A DNA stretch of 64,000 nucleotides, from NCBI GenBank assembly GCA_029204225.1, contig MU832542.1, positions 1-64,000 of the forward strand, written 5' to 3'. This DNA comes from Diphasiastrum complanatum. Lineage: Eukaryota; Streptophyta; Lycopodiopsida; Lycopodiales; Lycopodiaceae. The notes beneath the pieces were generated by a model, which was not told the DNA's origin, made no database searches, and saw only the letters and a program-made list of their open reading frames with translations. Of this stretch, positions 21,433 through 32,384 are shown piece after piece. Position 1 is the stretch's first letter; each line of letters begins with the position of its first letter. A program made the position numbers and the translations under genes.

Positions 21433-22450
21433 CTAGAAATACTCCCTCTCAAACATATGATCTAGATCCAACAAGATCTCATCAATGCTTGATCTCGATC
21501 TTCCATAAAGGTTAGTGAAAATAATGTCACCATCATAAATCAAAAGATAGATTCCAAACTTTCCATCTAACATGAAGTACAGTAGGTGAAGATAAGTATC
21601 AAACCTAATAAATCCAGCCCTCTTGAGTCCCTTAAAAACCTCAATAAGCTCACCAATGAGATCTCCCTTGCCTTGAAGAAATCGCCTCTCGATTTGCTCC
21701 ATGTAGTCTTCTCCAACCAACCTTTTGCCATCTTGATCATGAGTGATCAATTCATAATCATAGAATCCTTTGAGTTGATGAAGAGATGTGAGATCCATGC
21801 CTTGGATCTTCCCAAGAACCAATCTTCCATTGCTTTTTCCTTCATAAGACTCCCTCTTAATGATTTCATCATAAGAAGTAGAAACTTCAAGCCATGAAAA
21901 AAATGATTAGTACCTTCAACATAAGGATGATTGAAGTACTCTCTTTTTTCAAACAATAACTTCTATTCAATGTTTTAGGTAATGAATCATATGACAATGA
22001 TTCTTCCTCACTATCATTCACAATGACATCATTCAAAGTACATCCTACTTTGAACACTTCACATACTTTTCTTCTTCTTGACTTGTGACTATCTTCCTCA
22101 CCAAGTCTCTTGATAGACTCCATTTGATCTACTCTCTTTATGAAGACATGTGACTCCACTTGCTCGAAAAATGAATTTCATGGACTCATCACAAAAGAAT
22201 GTAGAAGAACCATCTCCTTCATGAATGCACCTAGCAACATCTTTTTCCATATGATCAAAGAAATCATTAGCAACAAACTTTTCCAAGGAAGGACCTTCAC
22301 CTCCATTGATGAAGTTAGCTCTTTCCTTACCTTTTGCATGCTTGCACTTGCCATGAAGAACCATTGAAACACCATCATTATCCTCAAGACTAGCCAAGTT
22401 AGCACAAAGATGAACATCTCCAAGAAGCATATTAGATCTTGACCTAGATC
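21433..22450 (-). CDS. Element D accessory coding region in place of integrase (unrecognised)
   Basis: Between the protease region and the membrane ORF, where integrase and RT should lie, three hydrophilic reading frames follow one another on the minus strand. The first, 22430-22098, includes LHGKCKHAKGKERANFINGG. The second, 22159-21960, has KRLGEEDSHKSRRRKVCEVF and an acidic NDSEEESLSYDSL. The third, about 21900-21433, has SYDEIIKRESYEGKSNGR, then EDYMEQIERRFLQGKGDL, then FDTYLHLLYFMLDGKFGIYL. None shows the integrase zinc finger or DDE core. Small frame shifts separate them, so they may once have been one protein of about 300 residues. I do not recognise a family. Capture of a host gene or a lineage-specific accessory gene are both possible. 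Confidence 0.45.
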
Positions 22451-23003
22451 TACATAAGGAAGCTTTTTAGACTTTGCATAAGATCCACCAAGCTTAGTGA
22501 TGCTAAAAGGTAACTTTGGAAAGTTGAGACCGATCTCCTTTTCCATTCCATCCTTTTTGTTAGCCATAACAAAAGCATCAAGCTTGAAAAGTCTACCTTT
22601 TCTATTGCCCCTAGCAATCAAGATTTCTTCCTTTGTAATGAAACAAGCATCACCACCAAACTTTACCATGTATCCTTTCTCTATCATTTGACCAACACTT
22701 AGCAAATCCTTTGAAAGTGAAGGAATATAAAGAACACCATCAAGTCTTGCTTTCCTATTAGTAGAGAGACAAATAGGAATTGAACTAATACCTTCAATCA
22801 CACAACTTAGACTTATCTTTCTTTTTGCCAAAAGAAGAATTCTCACCTTGATCTTGCCCACTTGCCTTTGTCTTTGCCCTTGAATTTGCCTTTGATGAAC
22901 ATAGCCTCCTCTTCATAATGAGATGTTGATGTAGATCCACCTCCTCTTGATTGAAGCCTATACTCCTCATTCACCAAAATCTCTTGCAAATCCACAAGAC
23001 TTC
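22451..23003 (-). mobile_element. Element D gag end and protease region
   Basis: On the minus strand the sequence begins with the gag C-terminus (SLVDLQEILVNEEYRLQSR, 23003-22945), collinear with gag of element F. It continues past a short Lys/Gly-rich linker to the region after the copia protease active site: IEGISSIPICLSTNRKARLD, then VLYIPSLSKDLLSVGQM and FGGDACFITKEEILIARG. The CCHC knuckle and the Asp-Ser-Gly protease motif are deleted here. At 23004 gag is cut by a plus-strand LTR fragment, so the 5' half of gag and the 5' LTR are missing. Confidence 0.75.
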
Positions 23004-23461
23004 AGGACCTAGAATAGTCCTAATATGGTAGACCGGCCCTTCGGTATTTGAGATTGTTTGTCACACCATGATTTAGATCCATGTCAAGGCCAGTTTGTGA
23101 CTAACAACCTTGAGAGGACCCAGACACTCTAATTGAGACATATGGAGTATTGCATGTCTGTGTGACGGATATAGGCAGAAGGACTGCATAAAGAGATGTG
23201 ATCTGTTTATAGTTGACCTGCATGGGAGTTGCATGGTTTCATGCACATGACTCTACTCTCTATATAATGAGGTAGGGATTCTCCTGTCGACATATTGGGT
23301 TTAGGTTACCAGTTTCTCTCTTCTCCTCTTGCTTCACATGGCATGGCTTGGGAGCTAGATCCAGGTTTTTGATCTAGGATTGGTTGGGTGGTTTGGCTCC
23401 ATAGTCTCTCCTATTGTGTTCTCCTATCCTCATCTTAGGGGCAATCCTTTAGGGTCTTTAC
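23004..23461 (+). repeat. Solo or truncated copia LTR
   Basis: The last 65 or so bases (CTCTCCTATTGTGTTCTCCT and GGCAATCCTTTAGGGTCTTTACA) match the end of the element E LTR at 16021-16085. A TATATAA promoter-like word sits at about 23262-23269. No primer-binding site follows, and the left edge abuts the broken gag of element D without a clear TG start. It is best read as a solo or truncated LTR. Confidence 0.6.
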
Positions 23462-24829
23462 AATAGCCTTCTTGTAGTGTGATTTATTTTTAATAGATTC
23501 AGAGGCATTAAAGGTTGTTTACTTATTTGCTCCTCTCAAGAATTCGGAACTATTGCCTAAGCTTTTTGAATTAAGACACTCTTTTTATTGTGGTCCTATT
23601 GGTTTTGATTAGGGATGCACATATTTTTTTATATGTTGGTTATACTTTTCGATGTACAATAACTTTGTACATGATTTGTCCATATTTTTCATATGATTTA
23701 TGGTAGTTACAACTATGGTTGGGTGGGTATATATGTGCCCAATATGGACTCAGTCATTTCAACTTGAGTATCAAAGAGCTGACTTTGTTGTTATATCATT
23801 TTATGATATTAGGATCAAAATTTGGGTAGGGGCTAATTATGGCTCAATCAGTACTCATATTGATATCCAAACTACAAGCAAAATATGGAGTTTGCCCTCT
23901 AGTTGATAAAGTAACAAATTTTGTTATGGTACTTAGAATTTACATATGTAATATTTTTATACATAGCACCCCAAATACATTGGTGGGAACCAACAAAGTG
24001 TTACCTTTTCAAATCATCGACATATTGCATAGATTTGACTTTGAGCAATTTTTGTGTGTTTATATTTGTGTTCATAAGTGTTTGGTATCACCCTTGCATA
24101 TGGTTGATACAACCAAAAGATTGTAGAACATGCTTGTATTGATAGCCAATCAGCATAAAAACATGCTAAAAAAGTGTCATACCAAGATCCAGTTAGCATT
24201 ATAAATTCTAGTACCAATCCAACACTAGTTACAACCAAAAAAAAAAAAAAAAAGGCAATACAAATTTCTAAGCCCCAATTTAAAATTGAGTCTGTTTTCC
24301 ATAATAAATGATATGTCTTTCTTAAGCGTAGAGGCAAGAGAAAAAGCAAAGTACCTTAAAAAGCAAAAGGAGAAATCCATTGCTTGACATGGTAGGGAAC
24401 ATTGTAGTAAAGTTAAGGTTGCCATTTTGAAGCTGAAAGGGGATCTGGATACATTATTAAAAGCAAGTTCTCCATTCCACCACTTCTAAAATATAGTAAC
24501 AATATATAAAGTACCCATAACTTGAAAGGACTATACAGTTTGTGTAGGTAAATTTTGATTCTCTTCAAGTGCCCAGAGCATACATCGAGGAAAGTTCCCA
24601 TTGCAAAGAAAAAGTTTCTCCTACCTTTGATTGCCTATGTATATGAATGTGCCTCCGTTGTATATTTGTGTATGCGTCTTTGCGAGAGAGAGAGAGGGAG
24701 AGAGATTAGCTGAAGTAGTGCTACATCAAAAAAATTCGAGATTGCTTCATGGTAAATTTCACTTCAATGCAGACTTAATTATACAAGCCTGAGCTGAAAG
24801 CGAGCGTGATCGCTTCCTGTTTTTGCAAA
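23462..24829. other. Intergenic and promoter region of the lipase gene
   Basis: No coding signature. It contains A15-17 at about 24238 and a short GA-rich tract at about 24682-24706, roughly 130 bases before the proposed lipase start. That tract is the kind of GA-rich stretch often seen in plant 5' leaders. Confidence 0.5.
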
Positions 24830-26008
24830 ATGGAGAGCTTGAGTGAGAACATGGAGAACTTCAGAACCATGGGGCCGACAGGAATAAAAAAACAGGATTG
24901 GTAATTTTCTGGCTTTGAGAAACTATCTGCTGTGAAACCTGATTTCTTACTGATGGCTCCCAAATTGCAAGTTAAGGTTGTATCTTCACAATCCTATTAC
25001 AGTACATTGACGCTTGAATTTGTATCTCGCAGGAATAACAGTGATCACAGAAGGATTGCACTGGCTTGCCTTGTACAATCGGTTTATATTCTGCAAGCAG
25101 ATAAAGAAAGAGGTCGCACGAAAAACCAGACTTTTGCACAAGATTGGTGGCAATGCTTTAACTATCGGCTTGCTGAATTAATTATGAATGACAAAAGAAC
25201 CCATATCAACGGAGCGGTTTTTAAGTGGAAAGGTTGCCAGTATTGGAAACCCAAAAGAGCACCCATGATCGTAGTGGCGTTCAGAGGAACCTTCCTCCGA
25301 TCAGAGGCAACGTCTAGCGATTTGGAGGTCGACTACAGAATCGTCTCTCACAGACTTCACAAAGCTGCACGATTTGAAACGGCCCTGGGCGTGGTTACAA
25401 GACTAGCAGAGACGTATCATCCTAAGAACGTCTGTGTGGTTGGACACTCTTTAGGTGCGGCAATTGGATTGCTTGTGGCCAGGAAGCTAGCAGAAGATGG
25501 AAGTCTACTGGAGGCACACTTATTCAACCCTCCCTTCGCATCAATACCACTGGAGACTCTTGCAGGCAGCACTGTTGCTCTGGGAGTGAACATGATGTAC
25601 ACCCTTGCAACAGCAGGACTAGCACTTCTACTGCAAAATTTCGAGCATGGCAAACAAGTCATGGCAGCTTTCACTGCTGTTCAGAGCTGGGTTCCTGATA
25701 TGTACGTCAACGTCAAGGATGCAATATGCTCAGGCTACTTGGAATACTTCTCTGTCAGGAAGATGATAGCTTCTCAGAAGACTCTGGTGAGTCTAACAGC
25801 TCCATTCTCTTTTAGGGGGATTATACACTTCATGCATGGTATGGACTCCAAGCCGTACCATCTTATTCCCTCGGCGAGGCTGCATGTGAGCTCTAGAAAG
25901 AGTGATGGATACTTGGCATCTCACTCTCTCTCGCGATGGTGGTCTCCAGAAGCTGAGCTCGAGACAATCTATGCAACAATAGATAGTCAAGAGCTTGTCA
26001 AAAAATGA
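24830..26008 (+). CDS. Lipase class 3-like alpha/beta hydrolase (At4g10955-like), two exons
   Basis: I model join(24830..24900, 25033..26008), 348 aa. Exon 1 starts at ATG 24830 and reads MESLSENMENFRTMGPTGIK and KQDW. The 132-base intron has GT (24901) and AG (25031-25032) ends, and the split Trp codon TG|G keeps frame into NNSDHRRIALACLVQSVYIL. Without splicing the frame would need a GTG start at 24932. Family features are WW near the FNYRL block, the oxyanion-side APMIVVAFRGT, and the nucleophile elbow VVGHSLGA with Ser163. HLFNPPFASIP follows, and a likely catalytic His321 lies in LASHSLSRWW near the C-terminus. The family is sometimes called GDSL esterase/lipase in databases, but the elbow is GHSLG. 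No signal peptide is seen. Substrate unknown; by analogy it hydrolyses acyl esters. Confidence 0.88.
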
Positions 26009-27189
26009 GTGTGTTCCATCCTGGCCATGTTTCCATGTGCTGAGCTTGCCCCCACCCACTTTGAATTGTGTGCTCCCAAAGGGTATACATGTGTGCTCCC
26101 ACTTTGAATTGTGTGCTCCCAAAGGCCAATGTAACACACAAATTCAAGGGGTGAAATGAGTAGTTTGTGTGATTTAAATGTTGTGCTTGATCATTGTTTT
26201 AACCCCCTTCTAGAACATGCCATTCCTAAATCAAAAAGTTTAAATTATCATTTTCTTGTTTCATAGTGTCTTAGCTTTATTTACAATTTGTTTTTGTATG
26301 ATGTTTTTACCACATATATCTTGCTTTTTTATTCATGGTGGAATGCATCTCAATTTGGAATTTATACACAATATTGATTCCTAAATTTTGCAAGTTATGA
26401 CTAAAATACATGATATAAGTTGACATTTATGTATAACATCTTCTAAAAAGGTCAAGAATTTTGTTTAGAAATTCACTTTCCACCTCTAGAGTTGAAGGGC
26501 TCAAGCCCTTTTGCACTCGGTATTCTATTCCAAGGAGCTTAGCTCTTTGGCATATGATGTGCATGCCCTTTAACATAGTAGTTTGAGGTTGGTATTCAAG
26601 TAGTTTTGAATATTTGCAAAAGGTGTAATGTAATTTTTATGAAATTACTTGTTACTAAAATAGTCTTTGTTGCCCGATTTTGGAAATGACATGGAATTTT
26701 CTAAAATATGACAAGGGGCTCCTGCAATAAGCCCAAACACTACATAAATGAAGTAGAGAGTCAGAAGTATTAGAAACAAGCGATCAGTCGGTATCATGCG
26801 TGTGTGAGTCCAACATTGGGCCTTAGGCTAATAAGTGCCATGGAGCACAATTATTAATTAGATAAACTTGGCTTTGTTAGAAGATTCTTCTAACGAATTC
26901 CAGATGCCAAAAGAGCCCAATGAATATCAAGCGACGGAGTCAAGCCACCAAACTACGTTAAAGAGCGTCGACAAATCACAGGTGTTCCAGAATCACATTG
27001 TATTGGGAACGCCAATGCCAAAGAAGTTGACCAAGTCGCGGACCAGCCAACGAGCAAAAACAAAGCCCAGCACCTCAGCAACATATTTTACGGCGACGAG
27101 AACAAAATCATGGCCGAGTTGGCATAAAGACGTAGATCTATTTGTAATATAACATCAGACACACAGAGAAGGTGCACTGTACTCATAAG
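26009..27189. other. 3' flank of the lipase gene and spacer
   Basis: A 25-base unit ACTTTGAATTGTGTGCTCCC plus AAAGG occurs twice, at 26058 and 26101, in the probable 3' UTR. The rest is AT-rich without a recognisable gene. The plus-strand frame at 26868-27152 is Lys/Thr/Ser-rich, has no family signature, and probably belongs to the decayed gypsy element that follows. Confidence 0.5.
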
Positions 27190-27374
27190 CCTATGGCGCG
27201 AGAAATAAGAAAAATTGAAGTTTACTGGTGAAGGCCCGTATAAGGTGAAGGAAATCTTGAACTATGGAACAGTGATTCTTGAGCACTTGGACGGAAAACA
27301 GTTTGATACTCTTGTGAATGGCAGCCGATTACGCAAGTTTTGGCAGCTTGCTCCGCCAGTTCAACAAGCATGAT
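27190..27374 (+). mobile_element. Ty3/gypsy integrase C-terminus (GPY/F module)
   Basis: The translation at 27222-27374 reads FTGEGPYKVKEILNYGTVIL, EHLDGKQFDTLVNGSRLRKF and WQLAPPVQQA before a stop. GPY followed by VNGSRLRKF is the hallmark of the C-terminal module of Ty3/gypsy integrases. The upstream integrase core is not recognisable, so only the end of pol survives. It fixes the orientation of the element as plus and marks the start of a long post-pol region. Confidence 0.75.
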
Positions 27375-28182
27375 CCAAATGATTTTCTTTTTATTTGTTT
27401 TCAATTTTTTGTTTTCACTAATTAATTGTTCACTTTGTTTGGAAAAGACAGTAAAAAAATAAAAAAAATATTAAAAAAAAATGAGGAAAGACTGATGAGC
27501 AAATATCAGAAAAGTCATCCAAATGGAAAAAGAGGAAGGAAAGTATTTTTAAAAAGATAATTTTTGATGGAAAATGAGTTATAAAATCAATGTTTCGGTC
27601 ATATGTTGCCTATATAGTATGGGAAACCTTTGCTGAACTTTCATATTGTACATCCACTTCAGATATATCTATACTGACTTGGGCGAAGGTTCTTTTCCAA
27701 AAAAAATACCTGTTTTTGAGTTAGGCGAATGATTAGTAATATGCCATTTTGGGAACCTTCGCCGAGCACCTTACTCTCCTCAGAAACCTTCGCTGACATG
27801 CTAGATGGTCTTAAAATGTCAAAATTAGGTAGGCTATAGGTTTAGAGCCTGAAAGTTGCATTTATGACAGTACTTGGACGAGGGATCCTTTTGGACGAAG
27901 GTTCATCCTTTGCCAGCCCTGGAAAACATTCGCTGGATGGCTTCACAACCTCAAAAACCTTCGCCGAGATTTTTATAGCCTATTTTCACAGTACTGAACA
28001 AGCCTACAAATTTTTGTTCAGAACTGATCATCCAAACTAGTATTCTGTGTAATGGACCCTCCAAATTCACTTGTAAGTTGGCTCTTGCCAATTTTTCCAA
28101 CAACCAAAGCCTTCAAAACTTTCTATACTATTTTCTGATATACACTTGCACCTATTAATTTCAAATTCTGTTCTTTTCCATC
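27375..28182. other. Post-integrase spacer with recurrent CCTTCGC words
   Basis: Noncoding. Between about 27620 and 27965 the word ACCTTCGCYGA or its complement occurs at least seven times at irregular spacing, sometimes inverted. No LTR could be delimited. Confidence 0.6.
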
Positions 28183-28829
28183 ATGTCTTCCACAGATACG
28201 TCTCAATCGTCGCGTTACACTATCTATCGTGATGTCCCATCTACAACGGATATCATGATCCTTCCTAGCACAAGCATGGTCATTCTTAGGGAGAATCAAC
28301 ATGGATTTTATCACTCTTGCCTTCAGTACTTAGGAGGAGAAGTCCAAGTTTTACATTGCTTTCCAGGGAGCCACACACAAGCTATACGTGACAAAGGCCG
28401 GCCTTGCTGCCATAGGGATAACATCTGGTACCTAAGCCTCACCAAACCATAAGCAAGCCAAACAGGCTACTAAGCCTTATATTGACATTACCAATGATTT
28501 GCAATGGACTAATGATGGCTATCTTCTAGAAGCCATTACCGATCCGGCCATTCAGGCCGTTGCTAAGCTCCTTAACAATTTCCTGATGGTTGACAACCTT
28601 AGGAAAGACCGTATTACTTCTCAGATTTTGCATATGATAGTTGAGTCTCATGCCAAGATAGCCAAGGCTCCTCGGGAACCATATAACTGGTTCAAGACCG
28701 TTTTTTGAGAGCTCAAACGAGCCATCAAGAGCAATACCAAGCAGCAATTTGTTGTTGGCCCTTTGTTGTCACTCCTAGCATCCTCCCACCTTGAAAGAGC
28801 CAAAATCCCATCAGATTTTGATTTCTAAA
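28183..28829 (+). pseudogene. Unrecognised ORF downstream of gypsy integrase
   Basis: Two adjacent open stretches in different frames (28183-28452 and about 28460-28707, then to 28829 after a stop). The first starts at an ATG with MSSTDTSQSSRYTIYRDV and contains ENQHGFYHSCLQYLGGEVQV. The second has LEAITDPAIQAVAKLLNNFL and ILHMIVESHAKIAKAPREPY. Composition is protein-like, but I recognise no family. By position (after integrase, before tandem repeats) it resembles the extra ORF of some Tat/Athila-type gypsy elements, which is inference. It is broken by at least one frame change and one stop. Confidence 0.4.
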
Positions 28830-28997
28830 AAACCAGTGGACATGAACCTTCGCATGACTGGCAGCAGCTCCAGGGTATTGTCCCAGACCTGCATAGAAGC
28901 TGTGAGGGATAGTTCCCAACAGATTTTGAAAAAACAGAGAAAAACCCATAAAAATTCAAAAATCCCTTGTAAAATTAAAAAAACAAAATTCAAAACT

Positions 28998-29795
28998 CAA
29001 AACTAACCATTGTAGAGCTCTTTGAAGTTCTATCTCACTGAGACAAGGACACAAAGAAGTCTGCAAGAGTTAGATTCCATAAAAAGTGCTGTTGTGAAGT
29101 TCCCAAGAGCAAAAAGTGGCCTAAAACCTTCTCATACAACAAAATTTTGAGATTCCCTGGCAAGTAACTCCTGCAGCTTGGTAAGCAGGCGGATCTGACT
29201 CAGATACAAGCACATACCAATCTGCGAAGATTAGTTCCCATAAAATCTCAAATTTTGTCAAACAAATTCTCAAAAAATGCACTTTTTCAAGCTTTTCTGA
29301 GTTTCCTTGGGAAGTAACTCTCGCAGCTTGGTGAGCAAATAAATGTGACTTAGATACAAGTGCATACCAGTCTGCGAGGGTTCATTCCCAAAAAAATCTT
29401 AAAATTTTGCAAAGAAAACCCCCAATAAATGCACTTTTTTTAATATTTTTTGAATTTCCTTGGGAAATAACTCTCGCAGCTTTATGAGCAGATAAAAATC
29501 TAACTCAGATACAATTGTATACCAGTCTGCGAGGGTTCATTCCCATAAAATCTTAAAGTTTTGCAATAAAAAACCCCCAAAAAATACACTTTTTTCAAGA
29601 TTCTTGAATTTCCTTGGGAAGTAACTCTCGCAGCTTTGTGAGCAGATGAATCTTACTCAAATGCAAGTGTATACCATTCTACAAGGGTTCATTCCCAGTA
29701 AATCTTAAAATTTTGCAAAAAAACCCTAGAAAAATGCACTTTTTTTAGGATTTTTTGACCAGTCTACAAGGGTTTTTTTTCCAGAAAATCTTAAA
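28998..29795 (+). repeat. Tandem repeat, unit about 150-154 bp
   Basis: The marker TTCCYTGGSAARTAACTCYY falls at 29153, 29303, 29456 and 29610, giving periods of 150, 153 and 154. Each unit continues with GCAGCTTKRTGAGCAGAT, CAGTCTGCGAGGGTTCATTC, an A/C-rich stretch and TGCACTTTTT. A weaker unit precedes (from about 28998) and a partial one follows. Related sequence is also present near 28860-28930. Confidence 0.85.
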
Positions 29796-30570
29796 ATTTT
29801 GCCCAAAAAAATCCTAGAAAATATATTTTTTCCATGATTTTTTCAAATATGCTAGTAAGTAGCCTTTTCAAAGAGTTTAATAGATAGATCTAACCTAGAT
29901 CTATCTACTGTAAAAATTTTGTGAAGATTCAATGGTTATAGTTTGAAATATCTAAGAAAAAGTGCTAAAAAGTGTCCCAAAAATGAGGTTTTTCAAGATC
30001 TTGACAAATCTATCCATCAAGAACACTTGCAAAACTCACATTGTCTAGAAATGGTCCAGATACAGCTAGTGTAGGAAGGTCGAAGATTAGATTCACTCAG
30101 ATCTAAAGAAATCACAAAAAACCAGGAAAAAGGTCTAAAATCACACTATTAGCCAACTGAAACTGACCAGATCTTGTCAAATCTAGGTTGTAGTCACATT
30201 ATCCATCAATATCCAACATCCCTGGACTGAATCAAGTGAATGAACCTCAGATCAAGCCGATCAGTTCCCTCCACATCAACCACTATCCATCCATCATCCT
30301 TCTGTCCCATCTCTATTCCATCTTCTATCTCCATCTCTATTAGATAAATTCATTTATGTCTCTATTCTCATCCATATTGATCCTCCGTTTACCAATTCTC
30401 TTCTCTTCTTCTTATCCATCTCAAAAAATAAAAAAATAAAAAAAGAGTTGGAACACCAGAGTCATTGAGCAAATCTTGAAGCAATTCACCAACCAGCTAC
30501 TTTGCGACATTCCAGTGTTGAACTATGGAGACCGCTCTTGTAGGATTATCGAAATTAAAAAAGTTCCCTG
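29796..30570. other. Spacer, no gene seen
   Basis: AT-rich sequence between the tandem repeats and the gag-like frames. It has a CT/CAT-rich part near 30290-30420 and an A-rich run near 30425-30445. Confidence 0.5.
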
Positions 30571-31458
30571 ATGAAACAATCTGAGACTACCTATCGGATC
30601 TATCATCTAGTGAAGGATTGTGATCCCCCGATTCCCCAACAGATCATCATGGTAAAATACTATGTCAGACTGTCCAAAAGGATCAGATCTGGTATGGAAG
30701 AGTTAGCATCCTATGCGTCGCTTGCACAACTTTGTAAGAATGATGCCTTGATATAAATCTCACTCGGGAAGAAGAATTTTCCCTATCCAGATGGGGAATC
30801 AGAGCAACAAAGGTCGACAACGAGTGATGATCCAACGAGAATGGAACTCCATGCAATGCAGCAAAGTGCAGCAAGGTCAAGCAGATCAAGTGCAGCGGAA
30901 GACCAAAAACCTTGCACTTCAAGCTGTCAGCAAGCTTATGCTCGCTCTATTAAGTTTCTTGAAAAGGACCAATGTACCTTCTGCTTTGGAGATCATCCAA
31001 GTACCAACTGTCCAATCAAGAATCCGTGCTTATCAAAAGGACAAAATACAGAGCAACAAGCTCATCAACAGCAAGATTCAGCGGTTCAATGGTCAGAAGC
31101 AAAATCAAGCCAACAAGGAGCTCACTAGAAGGATGGATGTCAGATTGATCCATCTAAATCACGAGTTTTCTCAACAAACAATGGCAAGGTGGAAGTTTTG
31201 GTTATATCATCTTTCATGTCACCTAACTCAATGGAGGACCATAACAACCTACCAGTCTATTTTGTGAAAGATCCTAAGGGGAATATGTTACCGGTGTATG
31301 CCTATCAACTTAGAGGCGATGGTGTACTGCACTCAGTGAGGTGCTATGGATGCGCAGGAAAATGCCATCGTGCTGAATGTCCACATCAAAGCGATCCATC
31401 AACATTTGATCCCTCATGCTCACAATGCGGAGTTAATCATCCATGCCGAGATTTCTAG
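30571..31458 (+). pseudogene. Cys-rich gag-like ORFs with zinc-knuckle-like motifs
   Basis: Plus-strand frames at 30571-30756, 30841-31128 and 31189-31458 are interrupted by stops and frame changes. The second has EKDQCTFCFGDHPSTNCP, a C-x2-C-x3-H-x4-C knuckle of retroviral type with one residue less than usual before His. The third has LPVYFVKDPKGNMLPVYAYQ and a Cys cluster: CYGCAGKCHRAEC, then CSQCGVNHPC. A gag-type nucleic-acid-binding protein of a gypsy-like element is the likeliest reading. The second Cys cluster is not a standard knuckle and I cannot place it. Confidence 0.5.
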
Positions 31459-31526
31459 ATGAAAAATTCACAAATAGCCAGGAGGCATTTGGCCTATGTA
31501 GACCGACATGCAGCTGTGGTGACCCA

Positions 31527-32384
31527 TGTGAAAGATTCAACTAGTTTCATCACATTTTTGCTATATTTTCATATTTGGCATATTAAGGCCAAAACTTGTT
31601 TTAGAGTTAGAGATTGACTTTTCAAAGTTCATTAGTATAAATTTCATTTTGAATAAACACTTTTTGAAAGTGTGGAAAAGTTAGAATGCGAGTTTGAGTA
31701 TATTCAAATTTGAATAGTTGGGTACATTGAATCTAGACCCAAAATTAGTAGGGTTAGCATTTTGGTGGGAAAGCCAAGTGGCCAAATATGGTTTGGACCT
31801 GTTATAAAAGGATGTAACTCGTGGAGAGAGTGATCTTCTCTCTTCTCTATCTCATTTCATGCTTATACATGGTTCTCTTGGGTTCTACTATCCATTGGTG
31901 CACTATCTTGGTGATTGCTTGCAATTCTATGTGTAGAATGATCTATATTTGTTATTTTTGGATCCACACGTGTGAAATACAGTAGCTTGCTGGATTTGTA
32001 CTGGATTTGGCCGATTTTTGGATCATTGGATCAGCCTAAGTGGTGGCTTATAGATTGCATATCAAATTTTCAGCATTTGCATGTAGATTTGGAAAAGTCA
32101 ATTTTTTGTGATTTTGTCAAAACCCTAATTTTGATTGGATCTCTAGATAGTGAGGTTGCTGGACTTCATTTGAGTGTGTTTCAATCTTAGGAAGTGGAAA
32201 AAGTCATTAGATTGAGGATAGATCATAGGTTGATCAGGATTCCATGATTCTATTTGTTGATTTGCTTGGATAAGTGCTAGATAGTTTCAAATCTTGGTGA
32301 TTTCTTTTGAAAGCATTTGTTGTTGTTCAAAGGATTGTTTTGTGCATTAAAATAGGTTGAAAGAGAAGATCAAGTTATTGCTAC
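31527..32384 (+). repeat. Element F 5' LTR and leader (right edge uncertain)
   Basis: It starts TGTGAAAGATTCAACTAGTT, resembling the start of the element E LTR (TGTGAAAAATTGTCAACTAG). A promoter-like TATAAAAGG lies at about 31804 with a CT-rich stretch after it. The gag ATG is at 32385. No clear TGGTATCAGAGC primer site is seen, so the LTR end cannot be fixed. Confidence 0.5.

Noticed and set aside
24014-24425. Overlapping minus-strand open frames with a Phe run
   Set aside because: The Phe run comes from an A-rich tract; no motif or splice context supports a gene.
30571-31458. Host zinc-finger gene
   Set aside because: Frames are broken and the C-x2-C-x3-H-x4-C motif with surrounding gypsy remnants points to a transposon gag.
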